Assembly (NCBI RefSeq): GCF_964204645.1
Contig: NC_134036.1
Location: 930,001-994,000 of the forward strand
Length of the DNA: 64,000 bases
DNA from: Tubulanus polymorphus
Lineage: Eukaryota; Nemertea; Palaeonemertea; Tubulaniformes; Tubulanidae
Direction of reading: 5' to 3'
The notes under the pieces were generated by a model. That model was not told the origin of the DNA. It searched no databases and was given only the letters and a program-made list of their open reading frames with translations. The translations under genes and the position numbers were made by a program. This document shows positions 46,881 through 59,165 of the stretch, in pieces. Each line of letters opens with the position of its first letter. The stretch's first letter is position 1.

Positions 46881-47270
46881 AGCCCATGCGTAATACGTCA
46901 TCGAATCGTGTTTACCCGGGTGTCGCGCGACTCGCAATCCGTGGCGTCTCAACCGAACATGCGTATATCAGACATCGGACGAAAGACGCGCGACTTGAGT
47001 TTTAAGATTTACAACCTAAGACAGAAGACAAGCTACACTAGCGCCATCACTCAAATCAAACCCAAATCAAGCGGATTTATTGATACAAACTTCAAATTAA
47101 GCGATTTATTGATATTTCTTACGGGAATAAATACCTCGGCCGTAAACAACTTCGTTTTATTGTATCCTCTTGTACTGAAAAAACCCGATCAGTTTTTGTC
47201 AACAAAAATCGAGTTATTTTAACGCGAGAAGAATCTACCCAACCCGAGCCCGAGCCGAAAACGGCAATCA
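46850..47270. promoter_or_regulatory. Candidate bidirectional promoter, Fes/Fer (minus) and RAMAC-like (plus)
   Basis: The kinase's candidate first exon ends at 46782 and the RAMAC-like 5' UTR appears to end at a donor at about 47271 (CAATCAG then GTTAGT), so both starts must lie in a few hundred repeat-free bases. CpGs are frequent at 46890-47000. No TATA box is obvious on either strand. Confidence 0.45.
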
Positions 47271-47398
47271 GGTTAGTCTGACCGAAATTTTCTTTAAATC
47301 ACGAGACCAGGAAATATAAAAAGAATTTTTTGTAATAATTTCCATTTTTTTATTTAAGCTAATATTTTTATCCTATCTCTGTGTCTATAGAGAGAAAG

Positions 47399-47409
47399 AT
47401 GACGTCTGT

Positions 47410-47453
<44 letters not shown>

Positions 47454-47913
47454 TGACGACAACTGATGCTGATCCACTCGTCCTCACTGAGGATCAGTTG
47501 AATTCAATGTTCTCTGATCGTTATAGCGAAAGTGATGTAGAATTCATGGCAACTGTCAATCAACCGTTACCACACCCACCTTGCGTTCACGACTGGTACG
47601 TGAAACCGAAGCGTGTTTGGGACTGGACTAGGTTTGTAGTGTTACCCGCATTTGCTCTCCATAAAACAACATCCGTGATTTCAACATATATCGGCCTTTT
47701 TCTTGTAGAGGGGGTAGAGGTCGGGGGGGTCAAGGACATCGCGGAGGCGGTCGGGACTACCGAGACCGCAGCTACGACCGAGATCGATCTCATCATCGCC
47801 GTGACGACGATCGACGCGATGGTCGCTACGGAAATGATCGTAGAGACGATAGAGGGTACGGCCCACAGAGAGGACATAGCAGTCGGCCTCATTATCCGGG
47901 TAAACAGAATTGA
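47399..47913 (+). CDS. RAMAC: RNMT-activating mini-protein (RAM/RAMAC) homologue, 145 aa
   Basis: Coding exons 47399-47631 and 47709-47913; donor GTTTGT, acceptor CTTGTAG, stop TGA. RAM binds and activates the mRNA cap guanine-N7 methyltransferase RNMT in the nucleus (family knowledge). Residues from about 30 (LTEDQLNSMFSDRYSESDVE, then FMATVNQPLPHPPCVHDW) match the RNMT-activating domain: acidic 'MF..R.(T/S)E.D.E' followed by PP..P.(V)..W. The rest is an Arg/Gly/Asp/Tyr-rich RNA-binding tail (GRGRGGQGHRGGG, RDYRDRSYDRDR), as in RAM. Human RAM is 118 aa. A run of 14 serines near the N-terminus is encoded by an (AGC)n microsatellite and is not part of the family pattern. The ATG follows an acceptor at 47390, so a 5' non-coding exon exists. 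An in-frame GTG 18 bases upstream is intronic. Confidence 0.82.
47411..47452 (+). repeat. (AGC)n coding microsatellite (poly-Ser) in the RAMAC-like gene
   Basis: About 14 perfect AGC codons directly after MTSV. Purity suggests recent expansion; length polymorphism would change only serine number. Confidence 0.97.
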
Positions 47914-47965
47914 TGGATTTAAAAACAGACTTTTTTAACTGCATTTAAAAAACTGTAATTGGTAA

Positions 47966-47971
47966 AATAAA
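47966..47971 (+). terminator. Probable RAMAC-like polyadenylation signal
   Basis: AATAAA 53 bases after the stop codon. Confidence 0.65.
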
Positions 47972-48477
47972 GGGTTAATCGTTTTCTAACTGATAGTTAT
48001 CAATGAATGAGGTTCTCTAAATCACTGCTATGGAATTCATGGATCTTTCAATCACTACTGAGGAATTCATGAGGATCTCTCAATCACAATTGAGGAATTC
48101 ATGAGGGTCTCTCAATCACTATTGAGGAATTCACAAGGGAAAAAGCATTTTCTTGTATGAAACTATCAGAATTATGATTTTTTCGAACTTTACCTATTTA
48201 TATTTACAACATTTACATCCGCGATAAAAATATATATCTATATATTACATTTGTAATTATTATCTATAAAATACACAAGGATGAATTAACTATTTACAAA
48301 TTAGATGTTTTAGATTCACAGCGTAAATCAGTAAAACTCAAGAACATCATGAGTTGAAAATTAAGAGTTTCAACGTTCGACTTTCGATGAATAGAAAATT
48401 TGAGTAATAAAATATAAATAAAATGCTTCGTTACGATAAAATACTGGAATCTGCCACTGAGTTAGTGGCATGCATGG

Positions 48478-48725
48478 AGGATATATGACTCACGTGGAGG
48501 ATATATGACTCACGTGGAGGATATGACTCACATGGAGGATATATTACTCACATGATGATATATGACTCACATGGAGGATATATGACTTACATGGAGGATA
48601 TATGACTCACATGGAGGATATATGACTCACATGGAGGATATATGACTCACATGGAGGATATAATGACTCACATGAAGGATATAATGACTCACATGAAGGA
48701 TATGACTCACATGGAGGATACTATT
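48478..48725. repeat. 20-21-bp minisatellite (CATGGAGGATATATGACTCA)
   Basis: About twelve copies between the convergent 3' ends of the RAMAC-like and zinc-finger genes, ending 24 bases from the stop codon of the latter, so it probably lies in that gene's 3' UTR. Confidence 0.95.
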
Positions 48726-48748
48726 TGCACAGATACTATCACCGCTTA

Positions 48749-51700
48749 TTAACGACATTCTACTGCTGATTGCAACAATAAACTATCGTTCTGACAATTA
48801 CTCTCATCTCCGTGGTAACCGTTGATAACGTCGGTATCGTCGAATCCTCCGTCGACGTCTAATTCTTCATCGTCGTCGGTCATCGAATTCAAACTCATTC
48901 TCTCGCCGCTAGGGGGCGTCAGCGGACTCAACGAACTGCTATCGATGTTGTTGTTGTTGTTGTTGCTCGGCGGACTCTGAGCGTTGCTAGGCGGACTCGC
49001 GTTGTTAGCGGCCGCATTGTTGCGTCGTTGATGCCAGCGACGGTGAATTTCTAACGGGCCGCGGTTCGTGAATATTTTCCCGCAATCCTCGCACGGGTAT
49101 TCGTCGCCATAGCGATGAGCCGAACGGACGTGACGCGTTAACAGATACTGGCTGTGGAACTTCTCGTCGCAATGTTCGCACTGGTGCGACATCGAGCGAT
49201 GGGTCGCGATGTGTTCGTTTAACGCCCGTAGTTCCGTGAAACGCTCCTCGCACAGCCCGCACTGCGCGCCCATACTCGGGTTGTAGTTATCGACGTGCGC
49301 CTGTAGGTGGCGCTCGAGCGTCGCGACCGCTTTGAATCCCTGCAGACAGAAGTTGCACGTCGTGCCGCGATTCACCTCGTGGATTCTCATGTGACGATGT
49401 AGATTCCCGCTCTGAGCGAATCGAGCCTGACAGATGTTACAAGCATACGGTCGTTCACCTGCAAATAAATATCAATCAGAATTAGAAATTCCTAGCGGTT
49501 CGATTTCATGATAATGTTAAACAGGGTGGCGCCATTTTTATTTGACTAGCTTTTTTCCAGACTATTCTCTGACACGCGCGCTGTTTTCCATGACCGCTAA
49601 GAATTTGACCAATAAACATAAACAAATGTGTAAGACATACACGTAAACTGTTCGCAAATTTCCCTGACTTGAAGCTTTTTTGTGTTTTCAAAATTCCCCG
49701 ACTATCCCCGATTTTATTAAGAAATGAATATTCCCTGATTTAAACCTCAGTCAAATGTGTGATACAGATGGAAACAGTTAAATTTTACTTGTGATTTAGC
49801 AATCTAAACGAATGTCCCTGACTTTAAGCCTTTTTTTCTTAACAAAATACCGCGACTATTTCCGGATTTTTAAAGAAACAAGTTCCCTGACAATTCCCCA
49901 ATCTAAACGAATGACCCTGACTTTACGCCGCAACTATTCCCTGATTATAGAAAATAAAGTACTGTCACTATTCCCTGATTTCCCCATGAACCCCTGCGTA
50001 CATACCTGTATGAGTGCGTATATGATGAACCCTTGATTTATGATGAGCGAACGACATGTCACAATACGGACATTTATACGGTTTCTCGCCGGTGTGGGTC
50101 CGCGTGTGATGACGCAACGTCGTACGCTGTACGAACGTCTTCGGACAATACGCGCACTGAAATAGTTCCGACGACGACGATGACGCTGATCGCGGCGTAT
50201 GAATACGCTCGTGTTGTTTACGCGCGGCCGACTTCGCGAACACCAGGTGGCAGAACGAACATTTATAATTACGTTCGTTTAGATGCTGTTGCATGTGCGC
50301 GTTGTAAACGTCGGCGCTCTCTAACGTTACTCCGCAAAACGAACAGGTCGTCTCGCCGGTAAACTGCGGTAACCGTCGCGCCGCCGCCGCTGAATCCTCC
50401 TCGTTCGACGTCGCCCCCTGGTGGTGATCGCCGGATGAATTCGAACTCGACGATAAACTCGGTCGATTCACGGAATCGCCGACGGAATTCTTCGATTCGG
50501 GAGACGAATGAATCGAATCCGACGAATCGCTGAACGGTTTCTGCTTCGCGTCCATATCTAGTTTCATCGCCGCTTTATAGGTGGCGTTATCGTTGATTTC
50601 GATTTTAACTTTCGCGTCGTGCGAATCGACTGGACTGATCTCCATTTTCTTATCGCTCAAATCGAGAATCTCGCCGCCGCTAGATGGCGCCGCCGCTACG
50701 TCATCGGGATGTTTACGTTTAGCCTCGGTACGCGGCGACGAGTGACCGTTAGGAAGCATCAACGCCGGGTTCATCGTCGGCGTCGCGTGTTTCGTCGTCA
50801 TGGCGTCGATGAGCGGAGACGGCGAGATAATCGGCGTCGAAGCCATCGGGAATTTGGCGTTCGGTATCGGAGAGAGCGGCGGGAACTGAGCGCCGCTCGT
50901 CCCGCTGAACATGTGAGACATGAATCCGTTCGACATCGCAGCCGGTGGCGCCCCCTGCTGTTCTCTCTGCGAGTCGTAGTGTTTTTTCTGATGTAGTTTC
51001 ACGTGGGCGTCGAAACGTTTTTGACCTTTGATGATTTTCGAGCAGTACATACACGGGTACGTCGTCTTCTTGCCGTTTTTCGTCGCCTTGGTTTCGGTCG
51101 GCGCGTTCGCGTTCATCGCCAGCATTGGGTAACCCGCCGTGCTGCCACCTGTCTGCGGGAAACCGAACTGCTGCGGCCACATGCCGTTAAACGGATTCTG
51201 CTGCATCATCATCTGCATTTGTAACATCCACATTTGTTGCGCGGCGAACATCTGTTGTTGATTCATCACCGCGGGCGACGGCAACAATGGATTCTGTTGT
51301 TGTTGTTGTTGGAGATGAGCGAGTAACGGGTTCATAGCTGCTGCAGCGGCGAGCATCATCGGATTCTGAAGCATCATCCCGGCGTTCTGCATCAAATTCA
51401 TATTCATCATCATCGTCGAATCTTCCGCCTGTTTGAAACCCGGGACTCTGGAGTCATCTGCAGCGCCGCCGCCACCGACCGGAGTCATCGGAGTCGATTC
51501 CGTTTTCGGTAAAACTCGCGTGAACGCGGATGTCGGCATGACGACGGACGGTTGATTGTTGGACGACGTCGTTTGCTCGTTATCGAGTTTCGACGGCTCT
51601 GTTCTGATTGGTTGAGCTGTGGTGGGCTCGGTCTCTGATTGTGGTATTCTGTCAATCATCGTGCGCAACATCGACATCGGATCAGCTGAAAATACACGAG

Positions 51701-52749
51701 TAAAATTAAACACATTGAATTAATTCATTCATTAAAAACGTAATAAACATGAAATATAGAATATCAATTCTAACATGGGGTTTTTTTTATATCCTAAAGG
51801 AAACATTTCACGCTCAATTCAACCTCAAGATTGTTTTCATCAATGGTAATAATGGGGACAATAATATATTTGAAATGTTGAATAAACTGGGATTTTATAT
51901 TTTTTCTAAAACACGGACTCTGAGTGCTTTAAATCCCTAAAAAATTGACGTCAGACGAAATTAAAAAGACCTCAGGTAGATGTAAGTAGAGTCTGTCATT
52001 GATTCTAAAATCTGGGGGTCTATGATTGAAGATGCTAGAGGACCCTTCTCCCAGTGGGGGTATCTGGGAGGGGGAGGGGGAGTGAGGACCCTGCTCCCAG
52101 TGGGGGGAGGGGGGTATCTTACCATTGTTTGTATTCTGTTCATACTGATACGGTTTTATAGCTTGTATTTTCTCCGCTTTCGGACGAATAACGTTTAGCC
52201 CACCAGGGGGCGCCGCTGTAGTCGGATAATGGTGAATCGTGTCACAACCTGAAAAATAGAAAAAAAAATTAAAAATCTGAAGATCATGAAATCAAAACTC
52301 GGAGCTTCCTGAAATACATCTTTAAAATCAACTCACCATTTTTCTGATCGGGATAATTCGGCCATTGTTGCAACGGATAGTTCGCGTTGTTTCCACGGTG
52401 ATGAACCGTCGATCGTTTATCGTTGTCATTAGTTACGTCTTCGTCGATGCACAGATTTCCTTCGTCGTCGCTCGAGTCATTGTTGTGGTCGTCATGGCGA
52501 TCGTCGTCGAATTTCGCCGGTCGGACGATTCTTACCGGAGGTGACGATTTCCGTCGCTGCAACAGATAAAAATATCGAATGAAAAAAAACGATTTTGGGC
52601 GAGTGTAAATTTCGGGAATATTTTCTAAGATTCCCCCCCAAAATGCTTTAGATTGGTTTTCTTACCTTTGCTTGTGGTTGAGGAGGATAAGGACAAGATA
52701 TGATTGGTCCGTCTGTGCTATCGATCGTGACGCCACCTTGTGACTCCAT
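48749..52749 (-). CDS. Ten-finger C2H2 zinc-finger protein, about 939 aa
   Basis: Coding exons: 52749-52666, 52556-52337, 52248-52123, 51685-50006, 49458-48749 (stop TAA); 2,820 nt, frame kept at all junctions. Likely a nuclear sequence-specific transcription factor. Finger 1 (YPCMYCSKIIKGQKRFDAHV) stands alone at about residue 350. Finger 2 begins about 590 (CSFCGVTLESADVYNAH). Fingers 3-6 cluster through to about 725 with HTGEKPYKCPYC and HTGERPYACNIC linkers. Fingers 7-10 follow to about 845 with variable spacing. Other parts: acidic stretch DDDRHDDHNNDSSDDEG in exon 2, Met/Gln/Ala-rich low-complexity region before finger 1, an LDLSDK motif (partial CtBP-type PLDLS) and an acidic C-terminus. 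I do not recognise the orthologue. The ATG is the first base of its exon, so more upstream coding sequence is possible. Confidence 0.85.
52196..52216 (+). promoter_or_regulatory. CTCF-like motif inside a zinc-finger-gene exon
   Basis: Plus strand reads GCCCACCAGGGGGCGCCGCT within coding exon 52123-52248 (encoding APPGGL on the other strand). Matches the CTCF core. Confidence 0.42.
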
Positions 52750-55700
52750 CTGGAATTAAATATATCATAAATATAGATTATTGATTTAAACTAAATATCC
52801 ATAGAATTTCGGAGATATTTATTCGTTAGGATACATGATTTTCAAAAATATGATAACGATTTACGAAAGCTCGATTAATTAAAAGTAGCCTAAAGGCATC
52901 CATTAATTCGACCTTATTAAATCAGCAAATTTCTATACACATTTTCAAGTACGGAAATCAAATAAACAATTTTGAACGAAGGTTAAACAAATAATGTTTG
53001 TTTCAGATCAAATTTAAGGATTTATGGCAATTTTGAATTAAAGAAGCTACAAAATATATTTCATTAGCAAAAGCGTCGTAAGCGAAATTTGAAATATAGA
53101 AAAAATTCTACTTACATTTGAAATGAATAGTTAAATACTAAAATCCTTTTTACATTAAATGATTCCCTGAGTCGAATTCACAGTATTCCGATGGTTGTCC
53201 AGAAGTTTAAAGTCTTTATAGATCCGTTGTTGATGTTATCTTGTTGATATCTGGAGAGTTAACTGAAGTCTAACCCGGGACGGTGGTCAGTTTTATAACC
53301 GAGCGTTCCGTCTATTGTTTGATGCTGCCAAAATTCAAATCGCCTCTAACCCGGTGAGTACTTCTGTAATCAAACAGTTAGTTTGTCCCCTTACCCCTAA
53401 TCCACCCGCACACTACTCACCTGAGACCTGACATCACTAAACTCTCGCAATTAAACCCTTAGTTTGTCATACTCTGAAACTACTGTCTTCATTTTTAAAT
53501 TCCGCGCCCTTATTGCGCTCGATGGCTAATTATAGCCCCTAAAAACTGGGTACTGAATAACTGGTGTTTGGACAGCCGAGTACAGACCTACTACAAACAA
53601 ACTGTCACTCGATGGTTATACAGATGATGACCACTCATAGTCATCAATAACCACAGCAATAAATTAATCCGATTAATTGTTCTTCATATTCAAACATTCG
53701 CCAAATACTTTTGTCTATAATCAACAAACAAACAAACTGGATGAGCACAAAAATCTCTTCGAGAAAAATAATCTCATTTTTGTTTCTGTGATGATGAAGT
53801 TTAGTGAAAACTTCCAAACTGTCGGAATAAATTGTTAAATCACCGACTGTGGGTTTGAATCGGAAATACTGAGATTAATATCAGTATTAACCGGTCAATA
53901 TTCACATCTCCTAGACGACATGTTTTCAAACCAATTTATCTAAAAATCATTACAAAACCTTCCTCAAGAACTAATTGACATGCGACATTGATGATTCCTT
54001 TGGTTATAACCGCCTCGCAACTCAGACAGTAAAACAAAACTCTGCCACGCGAAAATTAGAATGAAAATATAGTCGCAATTTTTTTATCTGATAAAATTAT
54101 AATTTATTTATTTATTTTAAGTTAAATAGATTATTCAGGTTTCACACATCGTCATCAACATCTTCAAAATACATTCATTCCTCTAATTAACACCGACTTA
54201 ATTAATCAACTTAAATTAATTAAGGATTTATTAATTGATAATTCCGACTACAGGATTTCTGGACCGACTCCCAGTTGTGAGTTAGAGATAACTGTGAATT
54301 CAGGATCCAGTTCCACAGTTGTGAGTTAACTCTGTTCATTTCCAACTGTGAGTTAAGTTTTAACCCAGAACTGTGGAACTGGATCCTGGATTTCTGGATC
54401 TAGTTCCACAGTAATGCGTTCAGCGTTAACTCTAGTTTATTCAAATCTTAACCTGCAACTGCAGAAATGGATTGCTGTGTATTTCTATGAACTGAGGATG
54501 GATTCTTATTTCAGTTACATCCGACTACAGAATACAGAATCTTCATCCGATAGAAAAATGAAAAGGACAAGGATTGTCTTTGAAAATAAAAGAAATTAAA
54601 CAAATGGAAGGAACGTCGATCGAGGATCTCTCGCGTTTAGAGGTAGGGGGTAGGTATCGGATTATTTCTAACATCAGTGGAAGACAAAGTCACCGTTCAA
54701 TTCTAGAGTAGAACTATTAGAAATAGAGTCGAAAAAGAGTCGAAATAACGGCCCTCAATTCAAACATGATTCAACAGTCGATTATTTAGCTTCTGTGTAT
54801 GTGACTTACAAAAAAAAACTACTTTTGACTTTTTCTAATTTTTACATTCGCACACCCCATACACAGGGGTCTATGAAACCCAGGGCCCCGTTTTCGCTTA
54901 AGATATCTTTTAGTTGACTATAGAAATGCAGCTCAGAGTCGTTAACACTGTAAATAAAGCATCGACTAACATATAATCAATTCCTAGATTTCTATATCGA
55001 TTTCTCCGAATGTTTTTTCAAAGCAAACATCGAAATTCTGACGTTGACATCTGTTTTTTTTTTCTTTTTTCATTTCTTTGTTTAGAAATATTTGCACGAT
55101 TTAAAAGCTGGGATCGAATCAGCGCGGAATGTTATCTTCCGCATTTCACTGACTCAAGAATATTGCGAGCGCGAGCGTGGGGGAGGGGAGGGGAGGGGAG
55201 GGGGGTAGCCCTATTCAGATCAACGTAAACATTAAGACGCTAAACCAATCAGGCAAAATAAGTAGTTTAAAACATCTGAGTGGAAACAATTAATCAAAAC
55301 AACATTTGCTGCAGAGTTTAAAATACTTCGCGTTCGTCGTCGTTTGTTGAGCTTTTAACAGGAAAAATTGTGGTTGTGACTAAATGGTGAAATAATTACT
55401 CGGTAAAATTAGTTAAATGCATCGTTTTAAAAAACCGTTAAAACTACAAACTATGAACAAATGAGAGAATGAGAAATAACAATGAACCCGAAAAACTTAC
55501 TAGAATTCGCGATATTTCTCATTTTAAAACGCTTTATCGCCTGGTGTTTTATCAAATATAAAATTGAAAATCGATCAGGGGTTGATCAAAGGGCATGTGC
55601 ACCCCCACCCTAAAAATATCCCTAGAGTTGCCCTGAAATTTCATAGCAAACTATCAAACTGATACCTAGAAAAACAAATTTAATTTCATAAGCTCTGTAT

Positions 55701-56500
55701 TTCTGAAATTGATTTAATGTTTTCTGATGAGCTGTCTTCCGAGGAGCCCTCACTTTTAATCACGTGATATGCCATATTTCGGGGGGTGCACCCCTTGCCA
55801 GAGTCAGACCCTAGATCCATCCCTGCTGATCTATTTCAACATCAAACTTATTCATCTAATAAGAAGAAAGTTGTTTTTTTTTCTATTTTTCTTAGCTGGA
55901 AGAAATTTTCTCTACTCTACGAACTAAAAACATAGAAAATGATTGGAGTCTTGTGAGTAAAGTTACGATAAAAATAAAAGCCGCACAATTATCAAATAGA
56001 TGTTCATTTGTTCATTCAGTTTTAGTCCAAACTAAAATCAAAATATCTAGATATTTAAATTCCTTGGATCCAGTTCCACAGTCTAAGTTAAAATCAGTTA
56101 ACAGTTTTCATGGGTCAAATCTGAACCCTGAACCGTGGGACTGAATCACTCAGAGGACTGGAGGACCAATCAGTGGACAGCAGGACCAATCAGAGGACTG
56201 CAGGACCAAATTCAATAATTGTGGCTTTTATTTAATACGCTGAAAATGATTGTTATTTTCATCATTAACAAAAAAAAAATAGTGAACAATAATAACATAA
56301 TCTAATCCTATTAATCTCAACATTAACCGGATTAACTATTAACTCTTAATCATCATCTTAATCCAATCAATTAATCCGTCGATTAATCCGTATTGATTGA
56401 TGTTTCCGGTCATCGCAACCAGCAACAAAACAAATAAACAAAACATTCGCGCCTTCTCTCGAATCACCACTTCAAGCCACCGTACGACCGACCGCCGCCC
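52750..56500. other. Intergenic region upstream of the zinc-finger gene
   Basis: AT-rich, with no gene recognised. Foldback copies at 54263-54472 and 56065-56150; a GGGGAGGGGAGGGGAGGGG run at about 55180-55205 (G-quadruplex type). The zinc-finger 5' UTR and promoter should lie here, possibly near 53.1-53.4 kb where repeats are absent. The short open frames (for example 54414-54599, 55010-55228) lack similarity and overlap repeats. Confidence 0.5.
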
Positions 56501-56609
56501 GCCATCATCGTCATAGCGATGTGCAACAATCAACAAATCCCATCACCGCGGTAACGCTGTCCATCGCAAAGAAGTTTTTCCAGAAGTTTTTTGTTTGTTT
56601 GACGAAGTA

Positions 56610-56615
56610 TTTATT
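56610..56615 (-). terminator. Probable polyadenylation signal of the small membrane protein gene
   Basis: AATAAA on the minus strand, about 104 bases after the shared stop codon. Confidence 0.55.
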
Positions 56616-56718
56616 ATCATCGTTTTAGGGGTCATTTTTTTTTCGTAATTAAAAGTTCCGTGTTCCGTGAAATCGGTAAATCCTAACGGCGTCGTCCGAG
56701 ATCCGTCCGCGCGAAATC

Positions 56719-59165
56719 TCATTTCTTTTTCAGTTTTCGCGCCTGTTCTTTTTCTTTGCGTTGTAATTTTAGTTTTTTCTTCTCTTCTTTCGCTTTTTCT
56801 TTCTCGCGTAAACTGGCGATTAATTTATACACGAAAAACGCTGCAAAAACAAACAAACAACGCGAAATTCAGATCAATAAAACGGATTTCTTCTCAGATT
56901 TATTCATTGAGTTATTTGTTAATTTTGAGGGCGAGAGATTCTAGTGGTACTTAATGCAGGGCCTGGTTTTATAGACTAGGTTCTACCTATAACCCGGGGG
57001 CTAACCAGATTCATTTTCAATTGAGTTAGCCCCAGGGTTAAAGGTAATACCAGTCTATAAAACTGGCACCTGGGTCTTTTTATAAATTTAGGGAATACAT
57101 TTAGCAGGATTTAGAGAAACAAAATACACAGTCACTCCCTTCATTTCGAGCACAAGTTTGTTTTATTCATTTTTCTTGATTTAACTCAGTCATAATTCAA
57201 TTTTGAAAAAAAAAGGTAAAAATACAGAGAGCTCTTCTTTGTTAGTTTTTGGGTAAAGTTTAGTTACTATAAAATCAAGCAAACAGGGTGAAATTGTGGA
57301 TATAACTTATTGTAGGAGGAGGATGACATGGAATCTCTGATATTATTTGTGATGGCCAGAGTCCTTAGAATTAAGTCCTTATAGCAAATGGTCATTAGTG
57401 AACTGGTTTAACAGCTACAAAAGTGGTCTGCTAACCTTAGGGTCACTGTGATTGGCTAATCTAAGGTATCTACATAGCCAGACTGCTTTGTTAGGGCTAC
57501 TGTGATTGGCTAACCCTAACCCTAGATCTCTATGTTGGCCAGAGTGGTTTGCTAGGGTTACTGTGATTGGCTAACCCTAGTAGCTGGTCACTGATTGGTC
57601 AGTGGTGGTCATGTGACCTCAGTGAGTAGTGATCAGGTGTCATACACTACTATACACTGTCAGTTGTAAACAGATCAACAGATTTTTTTATTAAAGATCA
57701 TTTAGGGCCCCATTCAACATTCATTCAGTTCATGAAGAGCTTAACTTTGTACAAGTGAAATTATTCAGCTTTTAAATGAATAATTTCCGCTGAATTGGAA
57801 CAAGTTTCAACCATTGACAGCGGAACCAACTGCTAAAAGTATAAATATTGACAGATGAATAAATAGTTTCAAGACCAGATCAATGCGTAAATAAATTAAT
57901 AATTTTTTACATAACATCAAGGAGCGCTCCCCGTATGTGTTAATGATAAATGTAGCTACTGTTTTTTTTCCAGCATCCTGAATCCTGAACTCCTGGCGCG
58001 AGAATCTGTCACCGTGGAAACTAATACAAATGTTTCGCAATAATCGTTCATGCGTTACTACGACAACAATAACGCATTACGAACATCATCGTTACGGAAA
58101 AAAGTGTCGTCGTAAAAATCTGACGACGACCTACGAGATGTGGGGGTGTGGGGAGGAGGGGGTGTGGGGAGGACTGGGTTCACCACTGACATCTCTTATG
58201 CTGAACTGCAAAGTGTTATCAGCACAATAGGTGAATTCATTGATTGAACACTTCGAACACATGAACACTTTGAACAACTGCTGCAATAGTGAACATTATT
58301 TCAGAGAATTAACACTATTTCAATTACATGGTTTCACATTATATCACATATATATATATAGTTTAATCATTTAATATCAAACATCTGTTTAAACTTACAA
58401 ATGCTACATGTAGAAACACGTGTTACAATTGACACATATTAATTCTATTTGTGAGTTTGATAAGCCTAACACCTGGTTTAGTCTACGTGTGGTTCAGTAT
58501 ATATATATATATATCTATGAATATATATTCGAAATCTATTCTATCAAATATTCCATTAAAATGATAAGCCTCTTAGTCTCCATCAGTCCGGTCCCCTAAT
58601 GGCATCATTGAACTTAATATAGCAATTAAGACCCTTTTAAAAGATGGCTTTCTCCATAAATCCACCAATGACACCACATTCTAGTCGGAGGTCTCATACT
58701 GCATTCATTAAATTATTTTGCAATCAACATAAAATCAAACCTTCTAGAAAGATGTCCGCCTTCATAAATCCCCCTATGACATCATCGAATTGTCTACCAA
58801 TGATTCGAACTATTGATCAGTTCTAGAAAATATGTCCGCCTCCATAAATCCCCCTATGACATCATCGAATTGTCTACCAATGATTCGAACTACAGATCAG
58901 TTCTAGAAAAGACGTCTGTCTCAATAAATCCCCCTATGACATCACAGTTTTACATACCTATCAAGAACGCGGCTATTGATACACAGATAACGAATAACCA
59001 CAGTTTAGCCGAAGTTAAATCTTCCTCCTGGTTTTTTCCCAACGTTGATTTAAAATCCGTTAAATTCTCTTTTAATTTCTCGATTAGATCTTCAATTTTT
59101 TTATCCTGTTCTTCATCGCCGGTCGGGCCATCTGGTTTTACCATCTCAACTTTTACATCGGCCAT
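56719..59165 (-). CDS. Small single-pass membrane protein, long isoform (109 aa)
   Basis: Exons 59165-58958 and 56840-56719 (stop TGA), donor GTATGT, acceptor TTTGCAG, phase 1. An acidic, charged N-terminus (MADVKVEMVKPDGPTGDEEQ, then KKIEDLIEKLKENLTDFKS, a probable helix) precedes one hydrophobic segment (LWLFVICVSIAAFLIG joined to AFFVYKLIA). A strongly basic, helical tail (REKEKAKEEKKKLKLQRKEK, then EQARKLKKK) ends in di-lysines. Layout suggests a tail facing the cytosol; KKK at the C-terminus could act in ER retrieval (inference). I do not recognise the family. Basic tails of this kind occur in small integral membrane proteins such as SMIM15, but the N-terminus does not match it. AATAAA on this strand at 56610-56615 is a likely poly(A) signal. 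Confidence 0.72.

Noticed and set aside
46908-47222. Plus-strand 104-codon open frame upstream of the RAMAC-like gene
   Set aside because: No similarity or composition of a real protein. It overlaps the presumed shared promoter and 5' UTR, and ends before the 5' UTR donor.
50033-51224. Several frames of 70-140 codons on both strands inside the zinc-finger gene
   Set aside because: They are shadows of the long GC-rich exon 50006-51685 in other frames. The C2H2 pattern appears only in the minus frame used.
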